From assembly GCA_037134755.1 (NCBI GenBank), contig JBAXLO010000025.1, positions 1-32,146 on the forward strand: a stretch of DNA of 32,146 bases, in the 5' to 3' direction. Positions 23,436 through 30,223 of the stretch are shown one piece after another. Numbering within the stretch: the first letter of the stretch is position 1; each line of letters opens with the position of its first letter. The position numbers were made by a program, and so were the translations under genes. Source of the stretch: JBAXLO01 sp037134755 (lineage in GTDB: Bacteria > Bacteroidota > Bacteroidia > Bacteroidales > JACABE01). The notes beneath the pieces are model-generated. The model saw only the letters and a program-made list of their open reading frames with translations, did no database searches and was not told where the DNA came from.

Positions 23436-23458
23436 AGCACTTTACGAAGTGTTTTTTT
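23436..23458 (+). terminator. Early-operon terminator or attenuator
   Basis: 7-bp stem AGCACTT/AAGTGTT (one G-T pair) with a TACG loop, followed by seven Ts. It lies early in the rightward operon, so an antitermination mechanism or partial read-through is implied. Confidence 0.75.
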
Positions 23459-23473
23459 ATTGGAGGAAGAATA

Positions 23474-23767
23474 ATGAACATTGAAACATACCTATCATAC
23501 GGCAAGGCTAACGCTAAAAGCCGAACTCAACTAATAACCGAAACAGGACTATCCGATAGAATGGTACGCAGACAAATAGAAGGAGCAAGGGAACGAGGAA
23601 TCGCCGCCATACCAAATTATAAGAGCGGTTATTTTTTAGCCCAAACCGAAGAAGAACTAAACGAGTTTAGATCCAAAGAGAAAGCAAAGGCATTTAAGAT
23701 TCTAAAAGCAATTAGAAGAACTTATCACACCGCAGACCAATTAGGTATTGCGAGTAGTTGGAGGTAG
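23474..23767 (+). CDS. HTH DNA-binding protein, unknown
   Basis: 97 residues starting at ATG 23474 with TGGAGGAAGA upstream; an in-frame longer version from 23366 lacks a ribosome site and crosses the terminator. Residues about 1-50 look like a winged helix (YLSYGKANAKSRTQLITETG then LSDRMVRRQIEGARERGI), followed by a strand pair (IPNYKSGYFLAQ) and a basic helix (KAKAFKILKAIRRTYHTADQ). It resembles small HTH proteins found early in Firmicutes phage operons. A regulatory or replication accessory role is possible. Confidence 0.6.
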   Translation: MNIETYLSYGKANAKSRTQLITETGLSDRMVRRQIEGARERGIAAIPNYKSGYFLAQTEEELNEFRSKEKAKAFKILKAIRRTYHTADQLGIASSWR

Positions 23768-23769
23768 CC

Positions 23770-23844
23770 ATGAAATATTTTATATTGTTTATCTTGGCAA
23801 CAATAATTATGCCAGGAATCGCCACAACTTTGTTGGGGAGGTAG
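23770..23844 (+). CDS. 24-residue hydrophobic peptide
   Basis: MKYFILFILATIIMPGIATT and a short Leu-Gly-Arg end: a single membrane segment. GGAGG lies five bases upstream, overlapping the previous stop, and its own end carries the GGAGG for the next gene. A tiny membrane peptide of unknown role. Confidence 0.5.
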   Translation: MKYFILFILATIIMPGIATTLLGR

Positions 23845-23846
23845 TT

Positions 23847-23978
23847 ATGAAAAACTTGTTAGCGTTCTTCGGAGTGCTATTTTTAATTTACATATCAATT
23901 ATAGTTTTGGTTTACAACGAACAAGGGGGAAGGTATGAGATTCAGCGAAAACGAAAAGGAAAACATAATGCTAAATGA
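23847..23978 (+). CDS. 43-residue membrane protein
   Basis: One N-terminal hydrophobic segment (NLLAFFGVLFLIYISIIVLV) followed by a basic tail (RYEIQRKRKGKHNAK). The preceding gene ends with GGGGAGG, a good ribosome site. It overlaps the start of the next gene by 44 bases. No family is recognised. Early-operon membrane proteins of this size may affect host membrane or superinfection, but that is a guess. Confidence 0.5.
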   Translation: MKNLLAFFGVLFLIYISIIVLVYNEQGGRYEIQRKRKGKHNAK

Positions 23979-24288
23979 TGTTTATTGGAATGCTTTTTAC
24001 AAGAAAGTGAGCGAAACAGAAGAACCCGAAAGAAAGATTGATGCTTACAAAGACAAATGCCCTGTTGAACTTTGTCAGGGCGATGGCCACAAGTGGAAAG
24101 AAAAAACTATCTGCGGAGCTTGTTTTACCGAGATGGAGAAAAGATTTATTGTTCTTTACAAGTATTTGTCGGAGCAACAGAAAGAACCTTTGTCGTTGAA
24201 TCAATTAGAAGCTGACGAAGATTTCAAGGACTTGGGGAAAGAATTTAATTACGATGCTTTAACTGATTTAGCGGCAGATTATTTGTAG
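23935..24288 (+). CDS. Acidic protein with Cys pairs, unknown
   Basis: 117 residues. A charged N-terminus leads to a region with KCPVELCQGDGHKWKE and TICGACFTEM, giving four cysteines and one histidine that could bind zinc, as in small zinc-finger-like phage proteins. The C-terminal 45 residues are acidic and helical (LEADEDFKDLGKEFNYDALT). Start is either ATG 23935, with AAGGGGGAAGG upstream, or ATG 23968. Function unknown. Confidence 0.55.
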   Translation: MRFSENEKENIMLNDVYWNAFYKKVSETEEPERKIDAYKDKCPVELCQGDGHKWKEKTICGACFTEMEKRFIVLYKYLSEQQKEPLSLNQLEADEDFKDLGKEFNYDALTDLAADYL

Positions 24289-24297
24289 GAGGAAGTT

Positions 24298-24408
24298 ATG
24301 AAATGTTCTAAATGTGGTTTTAAGACCGAAAGCAAGTCAATCAATATTTGCCCCAAATGTGGTGGATCTAATTGGATTATAAAGTTACCAAAAGGAGGTA
24401 AGAAATGA
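24298..24408 (+). CDS. 36-residue zinc-ribbon protein
   Basis: Two CxxC knuckles (CSKCG and CPKCGGSNW) spaced about 15 residues apart form a rubredoxin-like zinc ribbon. TAGGAGGAAGTT stands before the ATG, and the stop overlaps the next start as ATGA, with AAGGAGG in its own 3' end serving the next gene. Small ribbons of this sort are common in phage early operons; the target is unknown. Confidence 0.7.
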   Translation: MKCSKCGFKTESKSINICPKCGGSNWIIKLPKGGKK

Positions 24409-25154
24409 AATTTAGAAACTTAAAGGCAGAAGAAATAGATGTCAGAGTTGACCGAATAAGCGAAAAGGGCGTTTGGCTTTTACTTTATAAAAATGCAAGG
24501 GTAGATATGGCTTTACTTGATGAAGTTGTTGGTCCGGAAAATTGGCAAAGGACACACTCCGTTATAAACAATAATCTATTCTGCAATGTTTCAATATGGA
24601 ATGATAAGATTAATCAATGGGTTATGAAACAAGATGTTGGCGTTGAAAGTATGTCAGCAAAAGAAAAAGGCGAGGCATCAGACAGTTTCAAGAGAACTTG
24701 CACTAATTGGGGAATAGGCAGAGAACTTTATAATGCTCCTAAAATCTTCGTTGTATGTGAAACCCTTGACGACAAAGGCAAATTCAAATTGAAAAAATCT
24801 TGGCAATTTAGCGATATAAAAGTGAGCTATATAAAAACAAGTGAAACAAAGGAAATTGAAGAACTTGCAATATCGGATAAAGATGGAACTATTGTTTTTT
24901 CAAATATGGGGAAATCTTATAAGAAAATAGATCCATCGGAAAAAGACGAAGTTGAGCTAGACATCAACGCAAAATTAAACAAGCCACAAAGGGAATCAAT
25001 AAAATTAAGAATTGAGTCAATGAAATTTACAGTAGCAGAAATTTGCGAAAGTTACAAAATTAATTCTCTTGATGAAATGACAATAGTACAAATGGCGGCT
25101 TGTAATACAAGGCTTAACAAGATTGAAGATGACAGGAAGAAGGCTTCAAAATGA
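24405..25154 (+). CDS. Single-strand annealing protein, Rad52-superfamily
   Basis: 249 residues. Residues about 1-110 have the Rad52/Sak-type fold signature: KGVWLLLYKNARVDMALLDE, VVGPENWQRTHSVINN, the strand-rich NLFCNVSIWND, DVGVESMSAKEKGEASDSFK and the CTNWGIGRELY block. These proteins anneal complementary DNA and are used in phage recombination. The C-terminal 80 residues are helical (LNKPQRESIKLRIESMKFTV) and may interact with SSB. Its neighbours (HNH, NinB-like, RusA, SSB) form a recombination set. No exonuclease partner was seen. Confidence 0.8.
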   Translation: MKFRNLKAEEIDVRVDRISEKGVWLLLYKNARVDMALLDEVVGPENWQRTHSVINNNLFCNVSIWNDKINQWVMKQDVGVESMSAKEKGEASDSFKRTCTNWGIGRELYNAPKIFVVCETLDDKGKFKLKKSWQFSDIKVSYIKTSETKEIEELAISDKDGTIVFSNMGKSYKKIDPSEKDEVELDINAKLNKPQRESIKLRIESMKFTVAEICESYKINSLDEMTIVQMAACNTRLNKIEDDRKKASK

Positions 25155-25444
25155 AAAGCCTAATACAGACCGAGCAAGAATGTTTCTTTTGCCGAACTAC
25201 AAGAAACCTAAATCTTCATCATTGTTTCGGAGCGAGTAACCGTAAAATCTCAACTAAAGAAGGCTTTACGGTTTTTTTATGCAAAGAACATCATCAAGAC
25301 GGGAATGATTCAGTACACCGTATGCCGAACGAAGGTTATGACTTGATATTGAAAAAGGCTTGTCAATCAGAATTTGAGCAGACGAGGACAAGGGAAGAAT
25401 TTATAAAACTAATAGGTCAGAGTTATTTGGGATTGGAGGATTAA
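25151..25444 (+). CDS. HNH/zinc-finger nuclease-like protein
   Basis: 97 residues. An N-terminal CFFCRTTRNLNLHHCFG and a following FLCKEHHQDGNDSVHRMP resemble the HNH-type fold of phage proteins near replication genes (DUF968-like or NinG-like). The Cys pair with His-His and the later Cys-HH give metal ligands. It overlaps the previous stop by four bases. It may process recombination intermediates. Activity is inferred from family resemblance. Confidence 0.65.
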   Translation: MKSLIQTEQECFFCRTTRNLNLHHCFGASNRKISTKEGFTVFLCKEHHQDGNDSVHRMPNEGYDLILKKACQSEFEQTRTREEFIKLIGQSYLGLED

Positions 25445-25963
25445 ATGAAACTTATTGATTTAGGTTGGGGTGATGGTGACAAAGGCTTTTATCTAAAGGC
25501 TTATGTCAATAGGGAGCAAGGCTTGACCGCGTTGAAATCGTTTGATGTAGCCAAAGAAACCGACCTTCAAATAGCCCTTACGAAGAAGAAACGAAGTCTT
25601 GATAGTAATGGGTATTTATGGAGCTTAATAAACGAGTTAGCCAATGTAATGCGAACTTCGAAAGATGAATGTTACCTTGAAATGTTAAAGAGGTACGGGC
25701 AAAGCTCGATGGTTTCAATCATTAGTGAAGCGGTGGAAATGTTCACAAGGTCAATAAAGTATTATGAGCTTCACGGTGCAACGGAGCTAAAGGGCAAACA
25801 GTTTCAGCACATCAAGGTTTATGTTGGCAGTAGTGAATTTGACTCAAGGGAAATGGCAATACTTTTAGATGGGGTTATTTCTGAATGTCAGAGTTTGGGA
25901 ATCGAAACAATGCCGCCTGATGAAATATTAAGATTGAAAGCAAATTGGAGGGGAGAGAAGTAA
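25445..25963 (+). CDS. NinB-like recombination mediator
   Basis: 172 residues. The KKKRSLDSNGYLWSLINELA block, followed by NVMRTSKDECYLEMLKRYG, matches the pattern of NinB/Orf-type phage proteins and their Firmicutes relatives. A later part (YYELHGATELKGKQFQHIKV, then SSEFDSREMAILLDGVISEC) also fits. NinB helps recombinases displace SSB on single-stranded DNA. It follows the HNH gene without a gap, and its stop overlaps the next ATG as TAATG. Confidence 0.65.
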   Translation: MKLIDLGWGDGDKGFYLKAYVNREQGLTALKSFDVAKETDLQIALTKKKRSLDSNGYLWSLINELANVMRTSKDECYLEMLKRYGQSSMVSIISEAVEMFTRSIKYYELHGATELKGKQFQHIKVYVGSSEFDSREMAILLDGVISECQSLGIETMPPDEILRLKANWRGEK

Positions 25964-26766
25964 TGGCAGAAGTAAAATGGATAAAGATTGTTACAGATAT
26001 ATTTGATGATGAAAAGGTATTACTAATAGAAACATTGCCTGACGCAGACAGTATTATTGTGATTTGGTTTAAATTAATTTGTCTAGCTGGAAAACAAAAC
26101 AATAGCGGTGTTTTTATGTTAAATAATCGTATGCCGTATGATCATAAAATGTTCTCAACAATCTTTAGAAGAAAAGAGTCAACAGTACAATTAGCTTTAC
26201 AAACTTTTGAACAATTTGGAATGATAGAAATTATCGAAAATACAGTAACAATTCCTAATTGGGCGAAGCATCAAAACCTTGACCAATTAGAGAATAAAAA
26301 GGAGTATATGCGTGATTATATGCAAGATTATCGCTCCAAACAACGCCTAATTGCAACAAGTACAGTATGTAAAACTAACAGTAAAACTAACAGTAAAACT
26401 AATGTTAGCTCTCTAGATAAGACTAGACTAGATAAGACTAGAGAAGATAAGAGTAGATTAGATAAAGATACTACTGATACAGCAGCACACATCATTAATT
26501 ACCTAAACCAAGTTATAAAGGCAAATTATAAAGTTGATAGTAAGGTAAGCCAATCTCATATAAACGCAAGATTATCAGAAGGTTATGCTGTAGAAGATTT
26601 TAGAATAGTTATTCAAAAAAAGTATGCCGAGTGGAACGGAACTGATATGCAGAAGTTTTTACGCCCTGAAACCTTATTCGGCACAAAGTTTGAATCATAC
26701 CTGAACGCACCAAGCAAGAAAACATCTAAAGACAGTATTTTGGAATGGGTGAACGAGAATGGATAA
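25963..26766 (+). CDS. Phage replisome organizer (DnaD-like initiator)
   Basis: 267 residues. Residues about 1-115 are the phage replisome organizer N-terminal domain: VKWIKIVTDIFDDEKVLLIE, winged-helix core, and IPNWAKHQNLDQLENKKEYM. A low-complexity linker (residues about 130-170) is encoded by tandem repeats. The C-terminal part (IINYLNQVIKANYKVDSK, then FLRPETLFGTKFESYLN) is the conserved phage C-terminal domain found in these proteins. It would bind the origin and recruit helicase with the loader encoded next. ATG 25963 overlaps the upstream stop; an upstream in-frame ATG at 25945 was not favoured. Confidence 0.88.
   Translation: MAEVKWIKIVTDIFDDEKVLLIETLPDADSIIVIWFKLICLAGKQNNSGVFMLNNRMPYDHKMFSTIFRRKESTVQLALQTFEQFGMIEIIENTVTIPNWAKHQNLDQLENKKEYMRDYMQDYRSKQRLIATSTVCKTNSKTNSKTNVSSLDKTRLDKTREDKSRLDKDTTDTAAHIINYLNQVIKANYKVDSKVSQSHINARLSEGYAVEDFRIVIQKKYAEWNGTDMQKFLRPETLFGTKFESYLNAPSKKTSKDSILEWVNENG
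26369..26472. repeat. Iteron-like tandem repeats, candidate replication origin
   Basis: Two adjacent arrays. Three 12-bp units GTAAAACTAACA lie at 26369-26404, the last one varied. Then two exact 15-bp units CTAGATAAGACTAGA at 26413-26427 and 26428-26442, a diverged third at 26443-26457 and a partial fourth to 26472. They lie within the linker region of the organizer gene, where lambda O and related initiators carry their origin. Confidence 0.6.
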
Positions 26767-27232
26767 AAAAGAATTTTCAATAGGAATGTTAATGCTTGAG
26801 AAAGCCTTTGGCACATTCAAGATTATTGACGACAAAGAGAAAATGAGTGTTTGGTTTAGCTTACTGAATGATATGAGCAACTCTGACTTCATAAGCAATG
26901 TGAAAGGTTATTGTTTAACAGCCACAGTGCAGCCGACAATCGCATCTATTAGATCCATATCGCAAGGCTTAACTGAAATGGAAGCCTGGTCAAAAGTCAA
27001 GTACGCCATCTGCCACAGTGCCTACAACGCCGACAAAGAGTGGGAGAAACTACCCGAAGAAGCACAAGCGATGTATTCACCCTCCGACCTTCAACGATTG
27101 GCGACAACGGAAAATCTGAATTTGGAAGTCGAGGGGTCTAATTTTATGCGAAGCTACAAACAGAAAGTTAAAACAGTTAAAGAACAGTTAGCAATCGGAG
27201 TAAGTTTTGAACCGAAACAGATTGGGGGATAA
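26759..27232 (+). CDS. Replicative helicase loader/inhibitor (G39P-like)
   Basis: 157 residues. The helical N-terminus is followed by VQPTIASIRSISQGLTEMEA, then WSKVKYAICHSAYNADKEWE, KLPEEAQAMYSPSDLQRLAT and EVEGSNFMRSYKQKVKTVKE. This order is characteristic of the SPP1 G39P-type loader family. Such proteins deliver the DnaB-type helicase to the organizer-bound origin. It starts eight bases before the organizer stop. No phage helicase gene is present, so the host DnaB is presumably used. Confidence 0.8.
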   Translation: MDKKEFSIGMLMLEKAFGTFKIIDDKEKMSVWFSLLNDMSNSDFISNVKGYCLTATVQPTIASIRSISQGLTEMEAWSKVKYAICHSAYNADKEWEKLPEEAQAMYSPSDLQRLATTENLNLEVEGSNFMRSYKQKVKTVKEQLAIGVSFEPKQIGG

Positions 27233-27233
27233 G

Positions 27234-27644
27234 ATGTACTTTATAATTTCAGGAGAACCCACAGGAAAAGGCCGAGCAAAGTTCGCCCGACGTGGTAATT
27301 TTGTTTCAACCTACACGCCCGAAAAAACAATCCTATATGAAAATCTTGTCAAGTTGTGCTATCAAGAACAATGTGGCACGTATAGTGAAAAATCTTTATC
27401 GGTAGAAATTTACATTTACCACTCAATCCCGAAGTCAACACCCAAGAAATACATTGAGGAAATGATAAAAGGAAATATTAGACCAAGTAAAAAGCCCGAC
27501 ATTGACAACATTTGCAAAGTCATATTAGACGCCCTGAATGGAATAGCTTACAAAGATGATACCCAAGTTTACCATTTAGAAGCGACAAAGCGATATGCAA
27601 AAGAACCATCAGTACAAGTTTATATCACCGAATACGCTGAATAA
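27234..27644 (+). CDS. rusA: RusA-type Holliday junction resolvase
   Basis: 136 residues from ATG 27234. RusA hallmarks: N-terminal FIISGEPTGKGRAKFARRG, central YIYHSIPKSTPKKY, and the metal-binding aspartates Asp89 and Asp91 in KKPDIDNICKVILDALNGIA with Asp108-Asp109 in YKDDTQV. It cuts four-way junctions to resolve recombined or branched DNA before packaging. A longer frame from 27207 overlaps the helicase loader and was rejected. A terminator hairpin overlaps its stop. Confidence 0.92.
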   Translation: MYFIISGEPTGKGRAKFARRGNFVSTYTPEKTILYENLVKLCYQEQCGTYSEKSLSVEIYIYHSIPKSTPKKYIEEMIKGNIRPSKKPDIDNICKVILDALNGIAYKDDTQVYHLEATKRYAKEPSVQVYITEYAE

Positions 27645-27655
27645 GCGTTTTTTTT
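27634..27655 (+). terminator. Terminator-like hairpin after rusA
   Basis: 5-bp stem ACGCT/AGCGT with GAATA loop, followed by eight Ts; the stop codon is within the loop and stem. It lies inside the early operon, and the GGAGG of ssb follows directly. Confidence 0.65.
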
Positions 27656-27671
27656 ATTGGAGGACAAATAA

Positions 27672-28046
27672 ATGAATCAAGTAATTTTAATAGGCAGACT
27701 AACTAAAGAAGTTGAACTTCGCTACGCTGGTGAAAAACCTGTGGCGAACTTCTCGATAGCAGTTGACAGACCATTTTCAAAAGAAAAAGTAACCGATTTT
27801 TTCAACATCGTTGTTTGGGGGAAACCTGCGGAGAACTGTGCAAACTATTTAGCAAAAGGAAAACTTGTAGGGATTTCAGGCAGAATACAAAACGAAACCT
27901 ATGAAAAAGACGGAGTAAAGAAATACAAGACCGACATTATAGCTGAAAGCGTGGAGTTTTTATCACCGAAGGAAGACAAAGCGGAAAAGTCAACAGATAT
28001 TCCAGAGGGTTTTGCACAAGTCGAAGATGACGATGTGCCTTTTTAG
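27672..28046 (+). CDS. ssb: Single-stranded DNA-binding protein
   Basis: 124 residues. It has the SSB OB fold: MNQVILIGRLTKEVELRYAG, VANFSIAVDRPF, DFFNIVVWGKPAENCANYLA, KGKLVGISGRIQNETYEKDG and the strand ending DIIAESVEFL. The acidic tail ends in DDDVPF, the partner-binding tip. It coats single-stranded DNA in replication and recombination and is the likely partner of the annealase and NinB-like protein. It is somewhat shorter than host SSB, as usual in phages. Confidence 0.96.
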   Translation: MNQVILIGRLTKEVELRYAGEKPVANFSIAVDRPFSKEKVTDFFNIVVWGKPAENCANYLAKGKLVGISGRIQNETYEKDGVKKYKTDIIAESVEFLSPKEDKAEKSTDIPEGFAQVEDDDVPF

Positions 28047-28054
28047 GAGGAACT

Positions 28055-28597
28055 ATGAAACTATATATAGACTTTGACGGCACTATTGCCAACAGTATGA
28101 AACGGCTTGTAGAAATCCTAAACCAAAAGCACGGCACAAGCCACGACTACAAAGACCTAAAGCAATGGGATTGCCTTGACCTATTTCCCAATACCAACCA
28201 AGACGAGATATTGGGAATCTTTGAGAGCTTCGACTTTTATCAAGGTTTAGAGCTTTGTGAGGGTTTCGACCTTGAAGGCTGCACCATCGTCACAATCGGC
28301 ACAGCAAAGAATTTGGAAATGAAACGAGCTTGGTGCGACTTACACCTTAAAGGCTTTAAGTTTATAGGACTTGAAAAGGGTGGTTTCGGCAAGTCAGAGA
28401 TTAATATGTCAGACGGCATCTTGATTGATGATGTAACTGCAAACCTTGACAGTTGTAACGCCAAGTACAAGATTCTATATGCTCCATATCCGACGGAGTG
28501 GAACGAGTTTGATTTTATAAGTGATAATTTTATCGCAACAAATTGGGATAACGCGAAAACATTAATAAAGTATAGCGAGGTTAAGTTATGGAAATAA
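28055..28597 (+). CDS. 5'(3')-deoxyribonucleotidase-like HAD phosphatase
   Basis: 180 residues. The HAD motif I is at the N-terminus: KLYIDFDGTIANS with Asp6 and Asp8. Motif II is TIVTIGTAKN, and motif III/IV is ILIDDVTANLDSC. Size and layout match the NT5C family, which removes phosphate from deoxynucleoside monophosphates. It overlaps the next gene, another nucleotide enzyme. Together they would alter host dNTP pools. Substrate is inferred. Confidence 0.75.
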   Translation: MKLYIDFDGTIANSMKRLVEILNQKHGTSHDYKDLKQWDCLDLFPNTNQDEILGIFESFDFYQGLELCEGFDLEGCTIVTIGTAKNLEMKRAWCDLHLKGFKFIGLEKGGFGKSEINMSDGILIDDVTANLDSCNAKYKILYAPYPTEWNEFDFISDNFIATNWDNAKTLIKYSEVKLWK

Positions 28598-28935
28598 AAG
28601 ATAGTGGAACACGCCGAGAGTTCGGCACGGGAGCAGTACGGGATATGGCAGAGGGTAAGGGGGATTTCTTCTCCCTTCCTCCATCAGCACTACTCCGAGT
28701 AGCCAAACACTATGAGGGCGGTGCTAAAAAGTACGGAAGAAATAATTATCAGAAAGGGATTCCTATATCGGCATTTATGGATTCGGCTTTAAGGCACATT
28801 TTCAAATACCTTGACGGACAAAGTGACGAGGATCATTTATCCGCTGCTGCCTTTAATATTTTAGGGGCAATCCAAATGGAAGAACGAAACCCTAAAATGC
28901 AAGATGTGGAAACGAGGCTAAAATGTATCAAATAA
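28588..28935 (+). CDS. dATP/dGTP diphosphohydrolase-like protein
   Basis: 115 residues. DSGTRREFGTGAVRDMAEGK, FFSLPPSALLRVAKHYEGGA, KKYGRNNYQKGIPISAFMDS, ALRHIFKYLDGQSDEDHLSA and AAFNILGAIQMEERNP make the signature of the phage dATP/dGTP diphosphohydrolase N-terminal family (formerly DUF5664), a MazG-like all-alpha fold. The EE..HxxAAAxN-type metal residues are present as DEDHLSAAAFN. No PurZ or other Z-base gene is in the window, so it is not part of a base-modification set here. It may cleave dGTP or dATP to the monophosphate. Confidence 0.75.
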   Translation: MEIKDSGTRREFGTGAVRDMAEGKGDFFSLPPSALLRVAKHYEGGAKKYGRNNYQKGIPISAFMDSALRHIFKYLDGQSDEDHLSAAAFNILGAIQMEERNPKMQDVETRLKCIK

Positions 28936-29087
28936 AAATCAACATAAGTGAAACTGGAACAAAAGAGTTTGTACCCTACAAGAAATTGGAGAGAATCGAG
29001 GAGCTTCGCAAGACCATCAAGAACCTAAACGATGCTAAATTCGATTTTGAAGTTTTGGAGAATGGCGTTTTAATGCCGAAGGAGTAG
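28923..29087 (+). CDS. 54-residue protein, unknown
   Basis: ATG 28923 overlaps the end of the preceding gene by 13 bases. The product has a beta strand (MYQIKINISE), then a helix (KKLERIEELRKTIKNLNDA) and a strand (KFDFEVLENG). This ferredoxin-like pattern is seen in small phage proteins. Its 3' end supplies GGAG for the next gene. Role unknown. Confidence 0.6.
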   Translation: MYQIKINISETGTKEFVPYKKLERIEELRKTIKNLNDAKFDFEVLENGVLMPKE

Positions 29088-29089
29088 AG

Positions 29090-29239
29090 ATGTTTAAGTA
29101 TTCCTGTACCTATATCCACGAAACTGACACCATAACCGCAGAAGGAATAAAGAAAACGGTTCAAAGGATAGTCGATTTATTTGCTAATGATAAAGTTATC
29201 AAATTAGACATAAGGGAGATTAACGATGAAAACTTGTAA
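29090..29239 (+). CDS. 49-residue protein, unknown
   Basis: ATG 29090 has GGAG seven bases upstream, and the end overlaps the next gene by 14 bases. The order is a strand (FKYSCTYIHETDTI), a helix (TAEGIKKTVQRIVDLFAND) and a strand (VIKLDIREIN). It is similar in size and shape to the preceding protein, possibly an old duplication, but the sequences are too diverged to claim this. Role unknown. Confidence 0.55.
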   Translation: MFKYSCTYIHETDTITAEGIKKTVQRIVDLFANDKVIKLDIREINDENL

Positions 29240-29633
29240 TAAGTGCCATATCGAAAAGCCTTTAGAGGACTTCGGAAAGCAATGCTATGTAAAAGATGGC
29301 AAGAAAGCCGTATGCAAGGCGTGTACCTCCGAAAATCAGAAAAAATACACCGACAAGCTCAAAGAGGAACGCATAAAACTAAAGGAAACCCTGACGCAAA
29401 ACCCAGACTTTAACGAAGCATCAGACTTGCCAGAGCTTAAACCTTTTACCTTAAAAATAGGCGACAAGGTTAAATTCTTAAAGGCGTGGGAAACTAATCG
29501 AGAAATCGGCTATGGAGTAATTGAATCAATGACCAATTGTCTTTATACGGTTTTTAATGGCAAGTACAGAACGAGTTTCAGAAAGATTGATTACCAGCGA
29601 GGTTGCAAGAATGTTTTGAAAGTGAGGGGATAA
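29226..29633 (+). CDS. Zinc-finger protein with SH3-like C-terminus
   Basis: 135 residues. The N-terminal CNKCHIEKPLEDFGKQ, with a following VCKACTSENQKKY, is a four-cysteine zinc finger that is common in phage HNH-associated and regulatory proteins. The C-terminal half (TLKIGDKVKFLKAWETNREI, YGVIESMTNCLYTVFNGKYR) resembles a small SH3-like barrel. It probably binds nucleic acid. No nuclease motif is visible. It overlaps the previous gene and carries its own AAGGGAGA site. Confidence 0.6.
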   Translation: MKTCNKCHIEKPLEDFGKQCYVKDGKKAVCKACTSENQKKYTDKLKEERIKLKETLTQNPDFNEASDLPELKPFTLKIGDKVKFLKAWETNREIGYGVIESMTNCLYTVFNGKYRTSFRKIDYQRGCKNVLKVRG

Positions 29634-29634
29634 A

Positions 29635-29703
29635 ATGACTTATATAATTTTAGGGTTATTCCTTATGTTAGCAATAAATATTGCGTACAGGAGGAACAAA
29701 TGA
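29635..29703 (+). CDS. 22-residue membrane peptide
   Basis: MTYIILGLFLMLAINIAYRR and a final Asn-Lys: a single hydrophobic segment with a basic end. GAGGGG lies upstream and its stop overlaps the next ATG as ATGA, while AGGAGG within its 3' end serves the next gene. Its main function may be translational coupling. Confidence 0.4.
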   Translation: MTYIILGLFLMLAINIAYRRNK

Positions 29704-30110
29704 CAAAGAAAGAATTAAGCCAACTGCATTACCTGAATAAAGAGATAGAACGACAAAAGTTAGAGTACGAGAAAATCAAGACCGCCGCAGAAGGTTGCAC
29801 AACTCAAATAACAGGTATGCCTCACGCATCAGGAGTGTCTGATAAGATTGGAAACTTTGCAAGTGAAATGGCAGACCTTAAAGCCGAGATTGAATTAAAT
29901 ATGCAAAAGTGCTGGTATGAGATAAGGAGATTAAACAGATTTATTGAAACCATAGAAGATGCGGATATACGGTTAATGATTCGATTGAGGTTTATTAATC
30001 ATCTTACTTTTGAACAAATTGGATTTGAAGTGGGATACGATGGAAGCCAAGTAAGACGCAAAATAAACGGACATTTAGGGGAAGAAAAAGATACCAAGAA
30101 TACCAAATGA
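29700..30110 (+). CDS. Sigma-like late-gene transcription regulator
   Basis: 136 residues. A long coiled-coil-like N-terminus (LHYLNKEIERQKLEYEKIKT) is followed by a sigma-70 region 4-like HTH (DADIRLMIRLRFINHLTFEQ, IGFEVGYDGSQVRRKIN). This layout matches DUF1492/ArpU-type phage proteins, found as the last gene of early operons and thought to switch on late transcription. It is the last early gene before two terminator-like hairpins. The function is inferred from family and place. Confidence 0.7.
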   Translation: MTKKELSQLHYLNKEIERQKLEYEKIKTAAEGCTTQITGMPHASGVSDKIGNFASEMADLKAEIELNMQKCWYEIRRLNRFIETIEDADIRLMIRLRFINHLTFEQIGFEVGYDGSQVRRKINGHLGEEKDTKNTK

Positions 30111-30134
30111 CATTATGATATTATGTATACATAG

Positions 30135-30163
30135 AGAACTACCCAAGCGGAAGTTCTATTTTT
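30135..30163 (+). terminator. Terminator after the early operon
   Basis: AGAACT pairs with AGTTCT around an 11-base loop, followed by ATTTTTA. It lies 25 bases after the regulator stop. Confidence 0.6.
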
Positions 30164-30176
30164 ATGACTTCTCATC

Positions 30177-30209
30177 AAGGGCGTCTTTGGGCGTCCTTTC
30201 CTCCTTTTT
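30177..30209 (+). terminator. Second terminator-like hairpin
   Basis: AAGGGCG pairs with CGTCCTT (one G-T pair) around an 8-base loop, followed by a pyrimidine-rich TCCTCCTTTTT. Together with the preceding hairpin it separates the early operon from the next gene. Confidence 0.5.
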
Positions 30210-30223
30210 GAAAGTAGGTATTT

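Noticed and set aside
28588..28935. Part of a Z-genome (2-aminoadenine) system
   Set aside because: No PurZ, DatZ or polymerase gene is found in the complete circle.
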